From Kocuria sp. (GTDB taxonomy: Bacteria > Actinomycetota > Actinomycetes > Actinomycetales > Micrococcaceae), in NCBI RefSeq assembly GCF_030530945.1, contig NZ_JAUMTZ010000003.1:1-64000 (forward strand): a stretch of DNA of 64,000 bases. The letters are read 5' to 3'. Under the pieces are notes generated by a model. It saw only the letters and a program-made list of their open reading frames with translations, was not told the DNA's origin and made no database searches. Positions 8,943-24,709 of this stretch are shown here, piece by piece (positions within the stretch are counted from its first letter, which is position 1; the number at the start of each line of letters is the position of its first letter). The position numbers and the translations under genes are program-made.

Positions 8943-8972
8943 TTGGCGTGCCGCGGCGGTCCGGGGTACGGT
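8943..8972 (+). promoter_or_regulatory. Promoter for rplJ-rplL
   Basis: TTGGCG (8943-8948), an 18-nt spacer and TACGGT (8967-8972) form a sigma-70-like promoter just before the L10 leader. It accounts for separate transcription of rplJ-rplL, which are cut off from rplKA here. Confidence 0.55.
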
Positions 8973-8977
8973 GTGAT

Positions 8978-9150
8978 CACCAAAGACCGCCGGTCATCAT
9001 GCGCGCCCCGGTGCGCGTGGTCGAAGAGGTCCTCGGAAACGAGGGCCGTCCAGCGCAGGTGAACCAGCACGAATCCTTCCCTCGGGAGCACGCACCTCGG
9101 TGCAACTCTCCCGTGGTGGTCGAGCCCCGGGCATCTGCGCGGGGCTTTTG
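8978..9150 (+). ncRNA. L10-type ribosomal protein leader
   Basis: The 233 nt between the promoter and rplJ begin with ACCAAAGACCGCCGG and contain several paired segments. They match in position and style the L10 leader that binds L10-L12 for autogenous control. The last element is a hairpin with arms at 9123-9129 and 9140-9146 (AGCCCCG and CGGGGCT) followed by TTTG, which looks like an attenuator. The call is from recalled pattern; a covariance-model search was not run. Confidence 0.6.
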
Positions 9151-9205
9151 TCGTTTCTCCTCGCGGGGACGCGGAGCCGGCATCCACATGTAAGGAAGGA
9201 GCACC

Positions 9206-9739
9206 ATGGCGAATCCTGAAAAGGCTGCCGCGGTCGCGGAGTTGAAGGACTTGTTCTCCAACTCGCACGCTGCTGTCCTGACGGAGTACCGCGGGCTCAC
9301 CGTGGCTCAGCTGAAGACGCTGCGCCGCACGCTGGGTGAGAACGCCGAATACGCCGTGGTGAAGAACACGCTCACCGCCATTGCGGCGCGCGAATCCGGC
9401 ATCGACGCGTTCGAGGGGCAGCTCCAGGGCCCCTCCGCCATCGCGTTCGTCTCCGGTGACGCCGTTGCGACGGCCAAGACCCTGCGTGACTTCGCCAAGG
9501 ACAACCCCCAGCTGATCGTCAAGGGCGGTTACCTGGACGGCGTCGCGATGGACGAGGCCGAGATCAAGAAGCTCGCGGACCTCGAGTCCCGCGAGGTTCT
9601 GCTGGCCAAGGTTGCCGGCGCCGCCAAGGCGTCGCTCTCCAAGGCCGCCGCGCTGTTCCAGGCCCCGCTGTCCAAGACCGTGCGCACCGCGGACGCGCTG
9701 CGCGCCAAGCTGGACGAGCAGGGCGAGAGCGCAGCCTGA
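9206..9739 (+). CDS. rplJ: 50S ribosomal protein uL10
   Basis: uL10 is the base of the L12 stalk that recruits translational GTPases; its N-terminal domain binds 23S rRNA and its C-terminal helix carries L12 dimers. The 177-residue product has the usual length, with the [18 protein letters not shown] segment and the VKNTLT motif. GGAAGGAG lies just before the ATG. It is the first gene of a two-gene unit with rplL. Confidence 0.98.
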   Translation: MANPEKAAAVAELKDLFSNSHAAVLTEYRGLTVAQLKTLRRTLGENAEYAVVKNTLTAIAARESGIDAFEGQLQGPSAIAFVSGDAVATAKTLRDFAKDNPQLIVKGGYLDGVAMDEAEIKKLADLESREVLLAKVAGAAKASLSKAAALFQAPLSKTVRTADALRAKLDEQGESAA

Positions 9740-9870
9740 TCCCTTCCCGGGGCATCCCGGGTCGCGGGTGGTCGTTCCGCTCGTCGGAACCGCACCCGTG
9801 TTCTTCTCACCACGCACACCTCGCCGGAGCCACCCGCACCGGCGCCACGTAGAAGTAAGGAGCCAACACC

Positions 9871-10257
9871 ATGGCTAAGCTGACCACCGAAGAGCTCATC
9901 GAGGCCTTCAAGGAACTGTCCCTCATCGAGCTCTCCGAGTTCGTGAAGGCGTTCGAGGAGACCTTCGACGTCACCGCTGCCGCCCCCGTGGCCGTGGCCG
10001 GTGCCGCCCCCGCCGGCGGCGACGCCGGTGCCGCCGAGGAGGAGAAGACGGAGTTCGACGTCGTCCTCGAGTCCGCCGGTGACAAGAAGATCCAGGTCAT
10101 CAAGGAGGTCCGCGGTCTGACCTCGCTGGGTCTGAAGGAGGCCAAGGACCTCGTGGACAGCGCCCCCAAGGCCGTCCTGGAAGGCGCCACCAAGGAAGCC
10201 GCTGACAAGGCGAAGGAAGCCCTCGAGGGCGCCGGCGCCACCGTCACCGTCAAGTGA
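9871..10257 (+). CDS. rplL: 50S ribosomal protein bL12
   Basis: bL12 dimers form the flexible stalk that stimulates EF-G, EF-Tu and IF2. The 128-residue protein shows the N-terminal dimerisation helices, an Ala/Gly/Pro hinge (about residues 35-55) and the C-terminal domain with [26 protein letters not shown] at 9856-9862 precedes the ATG. It is followed by a 15-bp hairpin terminator, so rpoB is not in this unit. Confidence 0.98.
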   Translation: MAKLTTEELIEAFKELSLIELSEFVKAFEETFDVTAAAPVAVAGAAPAGGDAGAAEEEKTEFDVVLESAGDKKIQVIKEVRGLTSLGLKEAKDLVDSAPKAVLEGATKEAADKAKEALEGAGATVTVK

Positions 10258-10324
10258 CTCCGGGCGCCTCGCGCGCCCCCGGCTCCGCGTGAGCGTCCCC
10301 GGACGCCACGCGCGGGTTGCCACC

Positions 10325-10358
10325 GCAGGACCCCGCACCGCCAGGTGCGGGGTCCTGC
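10325..10358 (+). terminator. Terminator after rplL
   Basis: A perfect 15-bp stem (10325-10339 with 10344-10358) closed by a 4-nt loop lies 67 bp after the rplL stop. There is no T-run. Confidence 0.75.
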
Positions 10359-10408
10359 GCGTTCCCGGGGACGGCGGCGCCATCAGTCCGGCTCTGCGGC
10401 CGGGGGCG

Positions 10409-10439
10409 TTCACGGTGTCAGTGTGATGTGCGAAACTAT
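10409..10439 (+). promoter_or_regulatory. Possible promoter for gcvP
   Basis: TTCACG at 10409-10414 and an AT-rich AACTAT at 10434-10439 lie 20-50 nt before the glycine riboswitch. The 19-nt spacing and poor hexamers make this tentative. Confidence 0.3.
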
Positions 10440-10461
10440 GAGCGACCATCTGGCCGCCACG

Positions 10462-10690
10462 GTGCGGCGGGAGAGCATGGCGGGTTCAGGAGCACGTGCC
10501 GGACCGCGTCATCGCCGAAGGAGCAAACCCTCCCCGGGAACCTCTCAGGCACCCGTACCGCCGCACCAGGCCACTCTGGAGAGTTCCCCGTCCGCGCGGC
10601 GGGAAACACCGTCGGGGCAGGTCGGGAGGCGCGAGCTGCTGCGCCCACCGGCGAAATCTCTCAGGTTCGGAACAGAGCGGGGAGGACACA
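10462..10690 (+). ncRNA. Tandem glycine riboswitch
   Basis: Two glycine-aptamer cores follow each other. The first has GCGGGAGAG (10467-10475), CGCCGAAGGAGCAA (10513-10526) and CTCTCAGGCA. The second has ACTCTGGAGAG (10573-10583) at its start, then ATCTCTCAGGTTC (10656-10667) and ACAGAG...GGGGAGG. These are the conserved blocks of the gcvT/glycine class. It lies directly before gcvP, so excess glycine should switch on the glycine cleavage genes. An exact fold was not computed. Confidence 0.92.
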
Positions 10691-10732
10691 CCGGGCCCTC
10701 ACGCGCCCACAAGCAGCCCAGGAGACCCTCGC

Positions 10733-13627
10733 ATGTCCTTCCTGTCCCGACACATCGGCCCGGACGCCGATGAGATCGCCACCATGCTCAGCGCCGTGGG
10801 CGCCGAGAGCCTGGACGCGCTCATCGACCGGGCCGTCCCGGAGAGCATCCGCCTCCGCGGCACCCTCGATCTCCCAGAGCCGCTGGACGAGCCGGAGGCG
10901 CTGTCCACACTGCGCCGGATCGCATCACGCAACACGGTGATGCGCCAGATGATCGGCCAGGGGTACCACGAGACCGTCACGCCCGCCGCCATCCGACGCA
11001 ACATCCTGGAGAACCCCGGCTTCTACACCTCCTACACGCCGTACCAGCCGGAGATCTCCCAGGGGCGGCTCGAGCTGCTGCTCACGTTCCAGAACGCGGT
11101 GATCGACCTCACCGGCCTGGAGGTCGCGAACGCGTCCCTGCTGGACGAGTCCTCCGCCGTGGCCGAGGCCGTGCTGATGATGCGCCGCGCCAACCGCCGG
11201 TCCAAGAGCACCCGGGTGCTCGTGGACAGCCGCAGCCTGCCGCAGACCCTCGCCGTGCTCACCGGGCGCACCCGTGCCGCGGGCATCGAGCTGGTCCTCG
11301 CCGACCTCGGCGACCCAGAGACCGCCGCGAAGGCGGTCGCGGACGGCGACTACTACGGCGTCGTGGTGGCGCAGATCGGCGCGGACGGGGACGTGACGGA
11401 TCCCACCGCGGTGATCGACGCCGCCCACGAGTCCGGTGCCCTGGTGACCGTGAGCACCGACCTGCTCGCGCTGACCCTGCTGCGCAGCCCGGGTGAGATG
11501 GGCGCGGACATCGCCGTGGGCTCCGCCCAGCGCTTTGGCGTGCCCCTGTTCTTCGGCGGCCCGCACGCGGCGTTCATGGCGTCCCGCAAGGGCACCGAGC
11601 GCTCCCTGCCCGGGCGCATCGTGGGCGTGTCCACGGACTCCTCCGGGGCTCCCGCCTACCGACTGGCCCTGCAGACGCGCGAGCAGCACATCCGCCGCGA
11701 GAAGGCCACCTCCAACATCTGCACCGCCCAGGCGCTGCTGGCGATCGTCGCCGCCGCGTACGCGGTGCACCACGGCCCTGCGGCACTGCGCGCGCTGGCC
11801 GAGCGGCTGCACGGGCTCGCCGCCGAGTTCGCCGTCGGGCTGCGCGCCCGCGGCATCGAGGTGGCCCACGAGCGCTTCTTCGACACGGTGACCTTCACGG
11901 TCCCGGGCCGGGCCGACGCCGTCGTGGCGGCCGCCGCCGACCGCGGGATCAACCTGCGCCGCGTGGACGCGGACACCGTGGGCGCGAGCTTCGGCGAGCC
12001 GCACACCGAGCGCGACGTCGCCGAGGTCCTCACGGCCGTCGGCGAGGCGTGCGACGCCGCGGAGTCCGGGACCGCCGCGGACGCCTCGGTGTTCGAGCTG
12101 CCGCAGGACGCGCTGCGCACCGACGAGTACATGACCCACCCGGTGTTCCACACGCACCGCTCCGAGACCTCCCTCATGCGGTGGCTGCGCGAGCTCTCCG
12201 ACAAGGACCTCGCCCTGGACCGCACCATGATCCCGCTGGGCTCGTGCACCATGAAGCTCAACGCCGCCGCGGAGATGGAGCCCATCTCCTGGCCGGAGTT
12301 CGCGAGCATCCACCCCCTGGCCCCCGAGGACCAGACCCGCGGCTGGCTCGAGCTGATCGAGCAGCTGCAGCAGTGGCTCGCCGAGATCACCGGCTACGCT
12401 GCCGTGTCCCTGCAGCCCAACGCGGGCTCCCAGGGCGAGCTGGCCGGGCTGCTGGCCATCCGGCGCTACCAGATGGACCGCGGGGAGTCCCAGCGCAAGA
12501 CCATCCTGATCCCGTCCTCCGCCCACGGCACCAACGCGGCGTCGGCCGTGCTCGCGGACCTGAAGGTCGTGGTGGTGGCCACCGCCCAGGACGGCACGAT
12601 CGACCAGGAGGACCTCGCGGCCAAGATCGAGACCGTGGGGGACGAGCTCGCGGGCATCATGGTCACCTACCCCTCCACCCACGGCGTGTACGACACCGAC
12701 ATCACGCAGGTCTGCGCGGCGGTGCACGACGCCGGCGGGCAGGTCTACGTGGACGGCGCCAACCTGAACGCGCTCATGGGCCTGGCCCGGCCCGGCCGCT
12801 TCGGCGGGGACGTCTCCCACCTGAACCTGCACAAGACGTTCTGCATCCCCCACGGCGGCGGCGGGCCCGGTGTGGGCCCCGTGGCCGTGGCGGAGCACCT
12901 CGCCCCGTACCTGCCCGGCAACCCGGTCACCGCTGACCTCGAGGAGAGCGGCGCGGGCTTCCCCGTGGCCGAGGCCCCGCACGGCTCCGCCGGGGTGCTG
13001 CCCATCACGTGGATGTACATCGCGATGACCGGCGCGCAGGGGCTCACCGAGTCCTCCCGCACCGCGGTGCTCGGCGCCAACTACATCTCCCGGCAGCTCT
13101 CCGACGTGTTCCCCACGCTCTACACCGGGGACGGCGGCCTGGTGGCGCACGAGTGCATCCTGGACCTGCGCCCCATGACCAAGGCGTCCGGGGTCACCGC
13201 GGAAGACGTCTGCAAGCGTCTCGTGGACTACGGCTTCCACGCGCCCACGCTCGCGTTCCCCGTGGCCGGCACCCTCATGGTGGAGCCCACGGAGTCCGAG
13301 GGGCTCCAGGAGCTGGACCGTTTCATCGAGGCCATGCGCACCATCCACGCGGAGATGCAGGAGATCGCGGACGGCACGGTGGCCCTCGAGGACTCCGTGA
13401 TCCGCCACGCCCCGCACACCGCACAGGTGCTCACCGCGGACCAGTGGGACCGCTCCTACGCCCGCTCCCAGGCCGGCTATCCCGTGGCCACGCTGCGCCG
13501 CGTCAAGTACTGGCCGCCGGTGGGCCGCGTGGACAACGCCGCCGGTGACCGCAACCTGGTGTGCGAGTGCCCGCCGATCGAGGCGTTCGACGCCGCGTAC
13601 TCCGCTGCCGCGGGGGAGGAGAACTGA
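10733..13627 (+). CDS. gcvP: Glycine dehydrogenase (decarboxylating), P protein
   Basis: The P protein decarboxylates glycine with pyridoxal phosphate and passes the aminomethyl group to the lipoyl arm of GcvH. The 964-residue product is the full single-chain form. The PLP lysine is K701 in [16 protein letters not shown], and the N terminus [13 protein letters not shown] is typical. The ATG at 10733 has AGGAG 8 nt upstream; further upstream codons fall in the riboswitch. Its stop overlaps the gcvT start by one base, so the two are coupled. Expression is expected to follow the glycine riboswitch. Confidence 0.97.
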   Translation: MSFLSRHIGPDADEIATMLSAVGAESLDALIDRAVPESIRLRGTLDLPEPLDEPEALSTLRRIASRNTVMRQMIGQGYHETVTPAAIRRNILENPGFYTSYTPYQPEISQGRLELLLTFQNAVIDLTGLEVANASLLDESSAVAEAVLMMRRANRRSKSTRVLVDSRSLPQTLAVLTGRTRAAGIELVLADLGDPETAAKAVADGDYYGVVVAQIGADGDVTDPTAVIDAAHESGALVTVSTDLLALTLLRSPGEMGADIAVGSAQRFGVPLFFGGPHAAFMASRKGTERSLPGRIVGVSTDSSGAPAYRLALQTREQHIRREKATSNICTAQALLAIVAAAYAVHHGPAALRALAERLHGLAAEFAVGLRARGIEVAHERFFDTVTFTVPGRADAVVAAAADRGINLRRVDADTVGASFGEPHTERDVAEVLTAVGEACDAAESGTAADASVFELPQDALRTDEYMTHPVFHTHRSETSLMRWLRELSDKDLALDRTMIPLGSCTMKLNAAAEMEPISWPEFASIHPLAPEDQTRGWLELIEQLQQWLAEITGYAAVSLQPNAGSQGELAGLLAIRRYQMDRGESQRKTILIPSSAHGTNAASAVLADLKVVVVATAQDGTIDQEDLAAKIETVGDELAGIMVTYPSTHGVYDTDITQVCAAVHDAGGQVYVDGANLNALMGLARPGRFGGDVSHLNLHKTFCIPHGGGGPGVGPVAVAEHLAPYLPGNPVTADLEESGAGFPVAEAPHGSAGVLPITWMYIAMTGAQGLTESSRTAVLGANYISRQLSDVFPTLYTGDGGLVAHECILDLRPMTKASGVTAEDVCKRLVDYGFHAPTLAFPVAGTLMVEPTESEGLQELDRFIEAMRTIHAEMQEIADGTVALEDSVIRHAPHTAQVLTADQWDRSYARSQAGYPVATLRRVKYWPPVGRVDNAAGDRNLVCECPPIEAFDAAYSAAAGEEN

Positions 13628-14772
13628 TGAGCGAGAAGCAGACCGCACTGCACGGGGCGCACGAGAAGCTCGGCGCCCGCTTCACGGACTTCGGCGGCTG
13701 GTCGATGCCCGTGCGCTACGACAGCGACACCGCCGAGCACCACGCCGTGCGCCGGGGAGCGGGGATCTTCGACCTCTCCCACATGGGCGAGGTGGAGGTC
13801 ACCGGGGCCCAGGCCGGGGCGTTCCTGGACCACGCGCTCGTGGGCGTGCTGTCCTCGATCGGCGTGGGCCGTGCCAAGTACTCGGTGATCGTGGACGAGC
13901 AGGCACGCGTCCTGGACGACCTCATCACCTACCGCCTCGCGGAGGACCGCTACCTCGTGGTGCCCAACGCGGGCAACCAGGAGACCGTGGTCCGGGCCCT
14001 GCAGGAGCGCGCCGAGGGCTTCGACGTCACGGTCACGGACCGGGGCGCGGAGACCTCGCTGATCGCCGTGCAGGGGCCCCGCGCGCTCGAGGTCCTGGAG
14101 GCCACGGGACTGGAACCGGCCGAGGACGTCGCGGGCCTGAAGTACTACGCCTGCACCCCCGCCCGCTGCGGCGGCGTGGACGTGCTCGCGGCACGCACCG
14201 GGTACACCGGCGAGGACGGTTTCGAGCTCTACTGCCCCAACGGGGACGCCGTGCGGCTGTGGGACGCCCTGCTCGCCACCGCGGCGGAGCTCGGCACGGA
14301 GGACGCCCCGGTGCGGCCCGCGGGCCTGGCGGCCCGCGACTCCCTCCGTCTGGAGGCCGGCATGCCCCTCTACGGCCACGAGCTCTCCACGGAGATCACC
14401 CCCGCGGAGGCCGGGCTCGGCAAGCTCGTGGAGGTGGCCCTGCGCAAGAAGGACGAGGCGGGCACCCGCACGGTGGGCCACGACGCGCTCGCGGCGCTGC
14501 TGCGTGAGGAGCCGCGACGCACCCTGATCGGCCTGCAGGGGCTCGGACGCAAGCCGGTGCGCGCGGGCTACACCGTGCTGGTGGGCGAGCGTCCCGTCGG
14601 CGAGGTCACGAGCGGTCTGCCCTCCCCGACCCTGGGCAAGCCCGTGGCCATGGCCCTCGTGGCCACGGACGCCCTCGAGGAGATCGCCGCCGGCAACGTG
14701 GGCGTCCAGGACCCCCGCGGCCGCGGCGTGGAGGTCGCCCAGACCCCCATGCCGTTCTACAAGCGGGGCTGA
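13627..14772 (+). CDS. gcvT: Aminomethyltransferase, glycine cleavage T protein
   Basis: GcvT takes the aminomethyl group from GcvH to tetrahydrofolate, releasing ammonia and giving 5,10-methylene-THF. The 381-residue protein shows FTDFGGWSMPVRY near the start, FDLSHMGEVEV, ARTGYTGEDGFELY and AARDSLRLEAGMPLYGHEL. The ATG overlaps the gcvP stop (TGATG). gcvH, which usually lies next to gcvT, is absent here and must be elsewhere. A strong terminator follows. Confidence 0.97.
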   Translation: MSEKQTALHGAHEKLGARFTDFGGWSMPVRYDSDTAEHHAVRRGAGIFDLSHMGEVEVTGAQAGAFLDHALVGVLSSIGVGRAKYSVIVDEQARVLDDLITYRLAEDRYLVVPNAGNQETVVRALQERAEGFDVTVTDRGAETSLIAVQGPRALEVLEATGLEPAEDVAGLKYYACTPARCGGVDVLAARTGYTGEDGFELYCPNGDAVRLWDALLATAAELGTEDAPVRPAGLAARDSLRLEAGMPLYGHELSTEITPAEAGLGKLVEVALRKKDEAGTRTVGHDALAALLREEPRRTLIGLQGLGRKPVRAGYTVLVGERPVGEVTSGLPSPTLGKPVAMALVATDALEEIAAGNVGVQDPRGRGVEVAQTPMPFYKRG

Positions 14773-14805
14773 GCGCCCCGGGAACGACCCCCAGGGGTGG
14801 TGCCG

Positions 14806-14850
14806 AGAGCGGACCTGCCGGACGTATTCTTCCGGCAGGCCCGCTCTTTC
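14806..14850 (+). terminator. Terminator after gcvT
   Basis: Arms 14806-14822 and 14831-14847 form a 16-bp stem with one A-C mismatch and an 8-nt loop, followed by TTTC. It lies 34 bp after the gcvT stop. Confidence 0.75.
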
Positions 14851-14936
14851 GTGTCCTGGCCGGGACCCGGCAGACCGCGCGGGCCCGCCGGGACCCGGGC
14901 CACGGGTGCCGGGCCCGGTCCGAGAAGGAGAGAGCC

Positions 14937-15680
14937 GTGTTCCTGCGAGATGTCGCCCCCGGGATCCACATGATCCAGAGCCACGGGGTGAACTGCTACC
15001 TGCTCGAGGGCCGGGAGGGTCTCACGCTCGTGGACGCGGGGCTGCCACGGGCGTGGAACGAGCTGGGGTGGGCGGTCCGCGAGCTGGGCCGCACCCCGCA
15101 GGACCTCAAGGCCCTCGTGCTGACCCACGCGCACTTCGACCACGTGGGGGTCGCCGCGAAGCTGGTGACCCGGCTGGGCCTGCCGGTGTACGCGCACCGC
15201 AGCGAGCGCCACCTGGCCGCCCACCCGTACAGCTACGCCCACGAGAACCCCGCGGCGCTCTATCCCCTGCGCCACCCCCGGGCGGTCCCCGTGCTTGCGG
15301 CCATGCTCGCCGGCGGCGCAGCCGCGGTGCGCGGCGTGAGCGTGACCCGGGAGCTCGTGGCGGGGGAGACGGTGCCGGTGCCCGGAGCGCCCCGCGTGGT
15401 GTTCACCGCGGGCCACACGTGGGGCCACTGCGCGCTGCACGTCCCGGCCGCCGACGCCGTGCTGTCCGGGGACGCGCTCGTCACCCTCGACCCCTACACC
15501 GGTCTGACCGGCCCGCGCATCGTGGCCGGTGCGGCCACCGCCGATGCCCAGATGGCGGTGGCCTCGCTGGACGCGATCGCCGCCACCGGGGCCACCACCG
15601 TCCTGCCGGGCCACGGGGACCCCTGGCGGCTGGGAGCCGAGCGGGCGGCGTCGCGAGCCCGGGTGAACGGGGTCGCCTGA
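14937..15680 (+). CDS. MBL-fold metallo-hydrolase
   Basis: This 247-residue protein has the metallo-beta-lactamase metal site: THAHFDH (63-69), GHTWGH (159-164), SGDAL (177-181) and PGHGDPW (224-230). That pattern fits a dinuclear zinc hydrolase of the glyoxalase-II-like broad family. There is no signal peptide, so it is probably cytoplasmic. The substrate is unknown. The GTG start at 14937 has GAAGGAG about 7 nt upstream. It sits alone between the gcvT terminator and the rpoB promoter. Confidence 0.88.
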   Translation: MFLRDVAPGIHMIQSHGVNCYLLEGREGLTLVDAGLPRAWNELGWAVRELGRTPQDLKALVLTHAHFDHVGVAAKLVTRLGLPVYAHRSERHLAAHPYSYAHENPAALYPLRHPRAVPVLAAMLAGGAAAVRGVSVTRELVAGETVPVPGAPRVVFTAGHTWGHCALHVPAADAVLSGDALVTLDPYTGLTGPRIVAGAATADAQMAVASLDAIAATGATTVLPGHGDPWRLGAERAASRARVNGVA

Positions 15681-15731
15681 GCGGCGGACGCGCATATTAC
15701 GTCGCGGACGGGGATTCGTCCAGCACAGGTG

Positions 15732-15760
15732 TGGACAACGGGGCAGATCTGGCCTAAGCT
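15732..15760 (+). promoter_or_regulatory. Promoter for rpoB-rpoC
   Basis: TGGACA (15732-15737), a 17-nt spacer and TAAGCT (15755-15760) give a good sigma-70-like promoter 148 bp before rpoB, leaving an untranslated leader of roughly 140 nt. Confidence 0.65.
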
Positions 15761-15815
15761 AGTGCTTTGCGTTGTCCCTTATGCATGCGTGCCTTCATAT
15801 AGCGGTGGGCGCCGC

Positions 15816-15855
15816 AGGGGCGGTCGGCGAGTCTCCTCGTGACCGGCCCCTTTTT
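15816..15855 (+). terminator. Attenuator-like hairpin in the rpoB leader
   Basis: AGGGGCGGTC (15816-15825) pairs with GACCGGCCCCT (15841-15851) with one bulged base, and the 3' arm runs into TTTTT. It lies between the promoter and the start codon, so it would end some transcripts before rpoB. Confidence 0.6.
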
Positions 15856-15907
15856 CTCTCCCCGGGAACCTCGCGTATTCACTGCATGTCTGTGGAAGGA
15901 TCACATC

Positions 15908-19417
<3,510 letters not shown>

Positions 19418-19482
19418 GACCGCTCTCGTTCCCAGTTCAGCCCGTCAGATTTCAGGATTTTACGAAAGAGGGACAGGACCTT

Positions 19483-23373
<3,891 letters not shown>

Positions 23374-23390
23374 GTCGTTGTGGTTGACCT

Positions 23391-23433
23391 CTCACCGCAG
23401 GGGCCGGACCCGGCGTCCGGGCCCCGCGGTGAG
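23391..23433 (+). terminator. First terminator after rpoC
   Basis: The arms CTCACCGC-A-GGGGCC and GGGCCCC-GCGGTGAG pair over about 18 bp with two single-base bulges, 17 bp after the rpoC stop. Confidence 0.65.
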
Positions 23434-23448
23434 CGCTGAGTGACCCCC

Positions 23449-23493
23449 GGAGCCCGGGCGCGTCCTCCCCTCGGGGGACCACGCCCGGGCTCC
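23449..23493 (+). terminator. Second terminator after rpoC
   Basis: GGAGCCCGGGCG...TCC pairs with GGA...CGCCCGGGCTCC around a C/G-rich loop, directly after the first hairpin. The pair of hairpins separates rpoBC from the str operon. Confidence 0.6.
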
Positions 23494-23551
23494 GTCTCGT
23501 CCGGCCCGGCCCGCTACGACGACGTCGTCGGGCCCGGTCAGCGGGTCCGTC

Positions 23552-23580
23552 TTCACGTGCGGGTCCACAGCTGATATGCT
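23552..23580 (+). promoter_or_regulatory. Promoter for the str operon (rpsL-rpsG-fusA)
   Basis: TTCACG (23552-23557), 17 nt, then TATGCT (23575-23580) with an upstream TGA that gives an extended -10. The remaining leader of about 200 nt up to rpsL (23587-23786) shows no gene. Confidence 0.55.
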
Positions 23581-23786
23581 GGGGCAGAATTGCTCGATTC
23601 CGGGCAGTTTGCAACGAGATGGCAAATCGGACTCCGTCCTGTGGTACGCACCTTGTACCTAGATGCCATCTTTAGTCATGCTCTGCACCAGGTTCTGCGT
23701 CACCCGCCGTCCTGGAGCTCCCGGGATCACCGTTCCGTCATCGGCGGGGTCGGCATCCACCGGCCGCCGCCCCAACAGGAGGCACC

Positions 23787-24161
23787 GTGCCAACTATCCA
23801 GCAACTGGTCCGCAAGGGCCGGCACTCCAAGGTCGTGAAGACCAAGGCTCCCGCGCTCAAGGGCAACCCCATGAAGCGCGGCGTCTGCACCCGCGTGTTC
23901 ACCACCACCCCCAAGAAGCCGAACTCGGCGCTGCGCAAGGTTGCCCGCGTGAAGCTCAACGGTGGCGTGGAGGTTACGGCCTACATCCCCGGCGAGGGCC
24001 ACAACCTCCAGGAGCACTCCATCGTGCTCGTGCGCGGCGGTCGCGTGAAAGACCTGCCGGGTGTCCGCTACAAGATCGTGCGCGGCGCCCTCGACACCCA
24101 GGGTGTCAAGGGCCGCCAGCAGGCCCGCTCCCGCTACGGCGCCAAGAAGGAGAAGAAGTAA
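23787..24161 (+). CDS. rpsL: 30S ribosomal protein uS12
   Basis: uS12 lies at the decoding site and controls accuracy. The 124-residue protein has [19 protein letters not shown] (40-58), with Lys43, and [17 protein letters not shown] with Lys88. These are the wild-type forms at the positions mutated in streptomycin-resistant strains, so the sequence predicts sensitivity through this gene. The GTG start has a strong ACAGGAGG at 23775-23782. Its TAA overlaps the rpsG ATG. Confidence 0.98.
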
Positions 24162-24631
24162 TGCCTCGTAAAGGTCCCGCTCCCAAGCGCCCCCTGGTCG
24201 TCGATCCCGTCTACGGCTCGCCCGTGGTCACGCAGCTGATCAACAAGGTCCTGCAGGACGGCAAGAAGTCCACCGCCGAGCGCATCGTCTACGGTGCTCT
24301 CGAGGGTGTGCGCAACAAGACCAACTCCGATCCCGTGGCCACCCTGAAGAAGGCCCTCGAGAACGTGAAGCCGGCCCTCGAGGTCCGCTCCCGTCGCGTG
24401 GGCGGTGCCACCTACCAGGTGCCGGTCGAGGTCAAGGCCGGTCGCGCGCAGGCCCTGTCCCTGCGCTGGCTCGTGGGCTACTCCAAGGCCCGCCGTGAGA
24501 ACACCATGACCGAGCGTCTGCAGAACGAGATCCTGGACGCGTCCAACGGTCTCGGTGCCGCTGTGAAGCGCCGCGAGGACACTCACAAGATGGCCGAATC
24601 CAACAAGGCCTTCGCCCACTACCGCTGGTAA
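24161..24631 (+). CDS. rpsG: 30S ribosomal protein uS7
   Basis: uS7 nucleates assembly of the 30S head and touches the E site. The 156-residue product starts [10 protein letters not shown] and contains the [13 protein letters not shown] signature and [15 protein letters not shown] basic helix. Its ATG shares one base with the rpsL stop (TAATG), so translation is coupled. A perfect 11-bp hairpin follows before fusA and may reduce read-through. Confidence 0.98.
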   Translation: MPRKGPAPKRPLVVDPVYGSPVVTQLINKVLQDGKKSTAERIVYGALEGVRNKTNSDPVATLKKALENVKPALEVRSRRVGGATYQVPVEVKAGRAQALSLRWLVGYSKARRENTMTERLQNEILDASNGLGAAVKRREDTHKMAESNKAFAHYRW

Positions 24632-24645
24632 AATTGGGCAGCCCC

Positions 24646-24672
24646 GTCGGCCCCGCCCAGAGCGGGGCCGAC
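24646..24672 (+). terminator. Hairpin between rpsG and fusA
   Basis: GTCGGCCCCGC and GCGGGGCCGAC form a perfect 11-bp stem with a 5-nt loop. There is no T-run right after it. It may be a partial terminator or an RNA-processing site within the operon. Confidence 0.5.
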
Positions 24673-24709
24673 ACCGGGCCCGGCACCACCTTTTACGAAG
24701 GGAACCATC

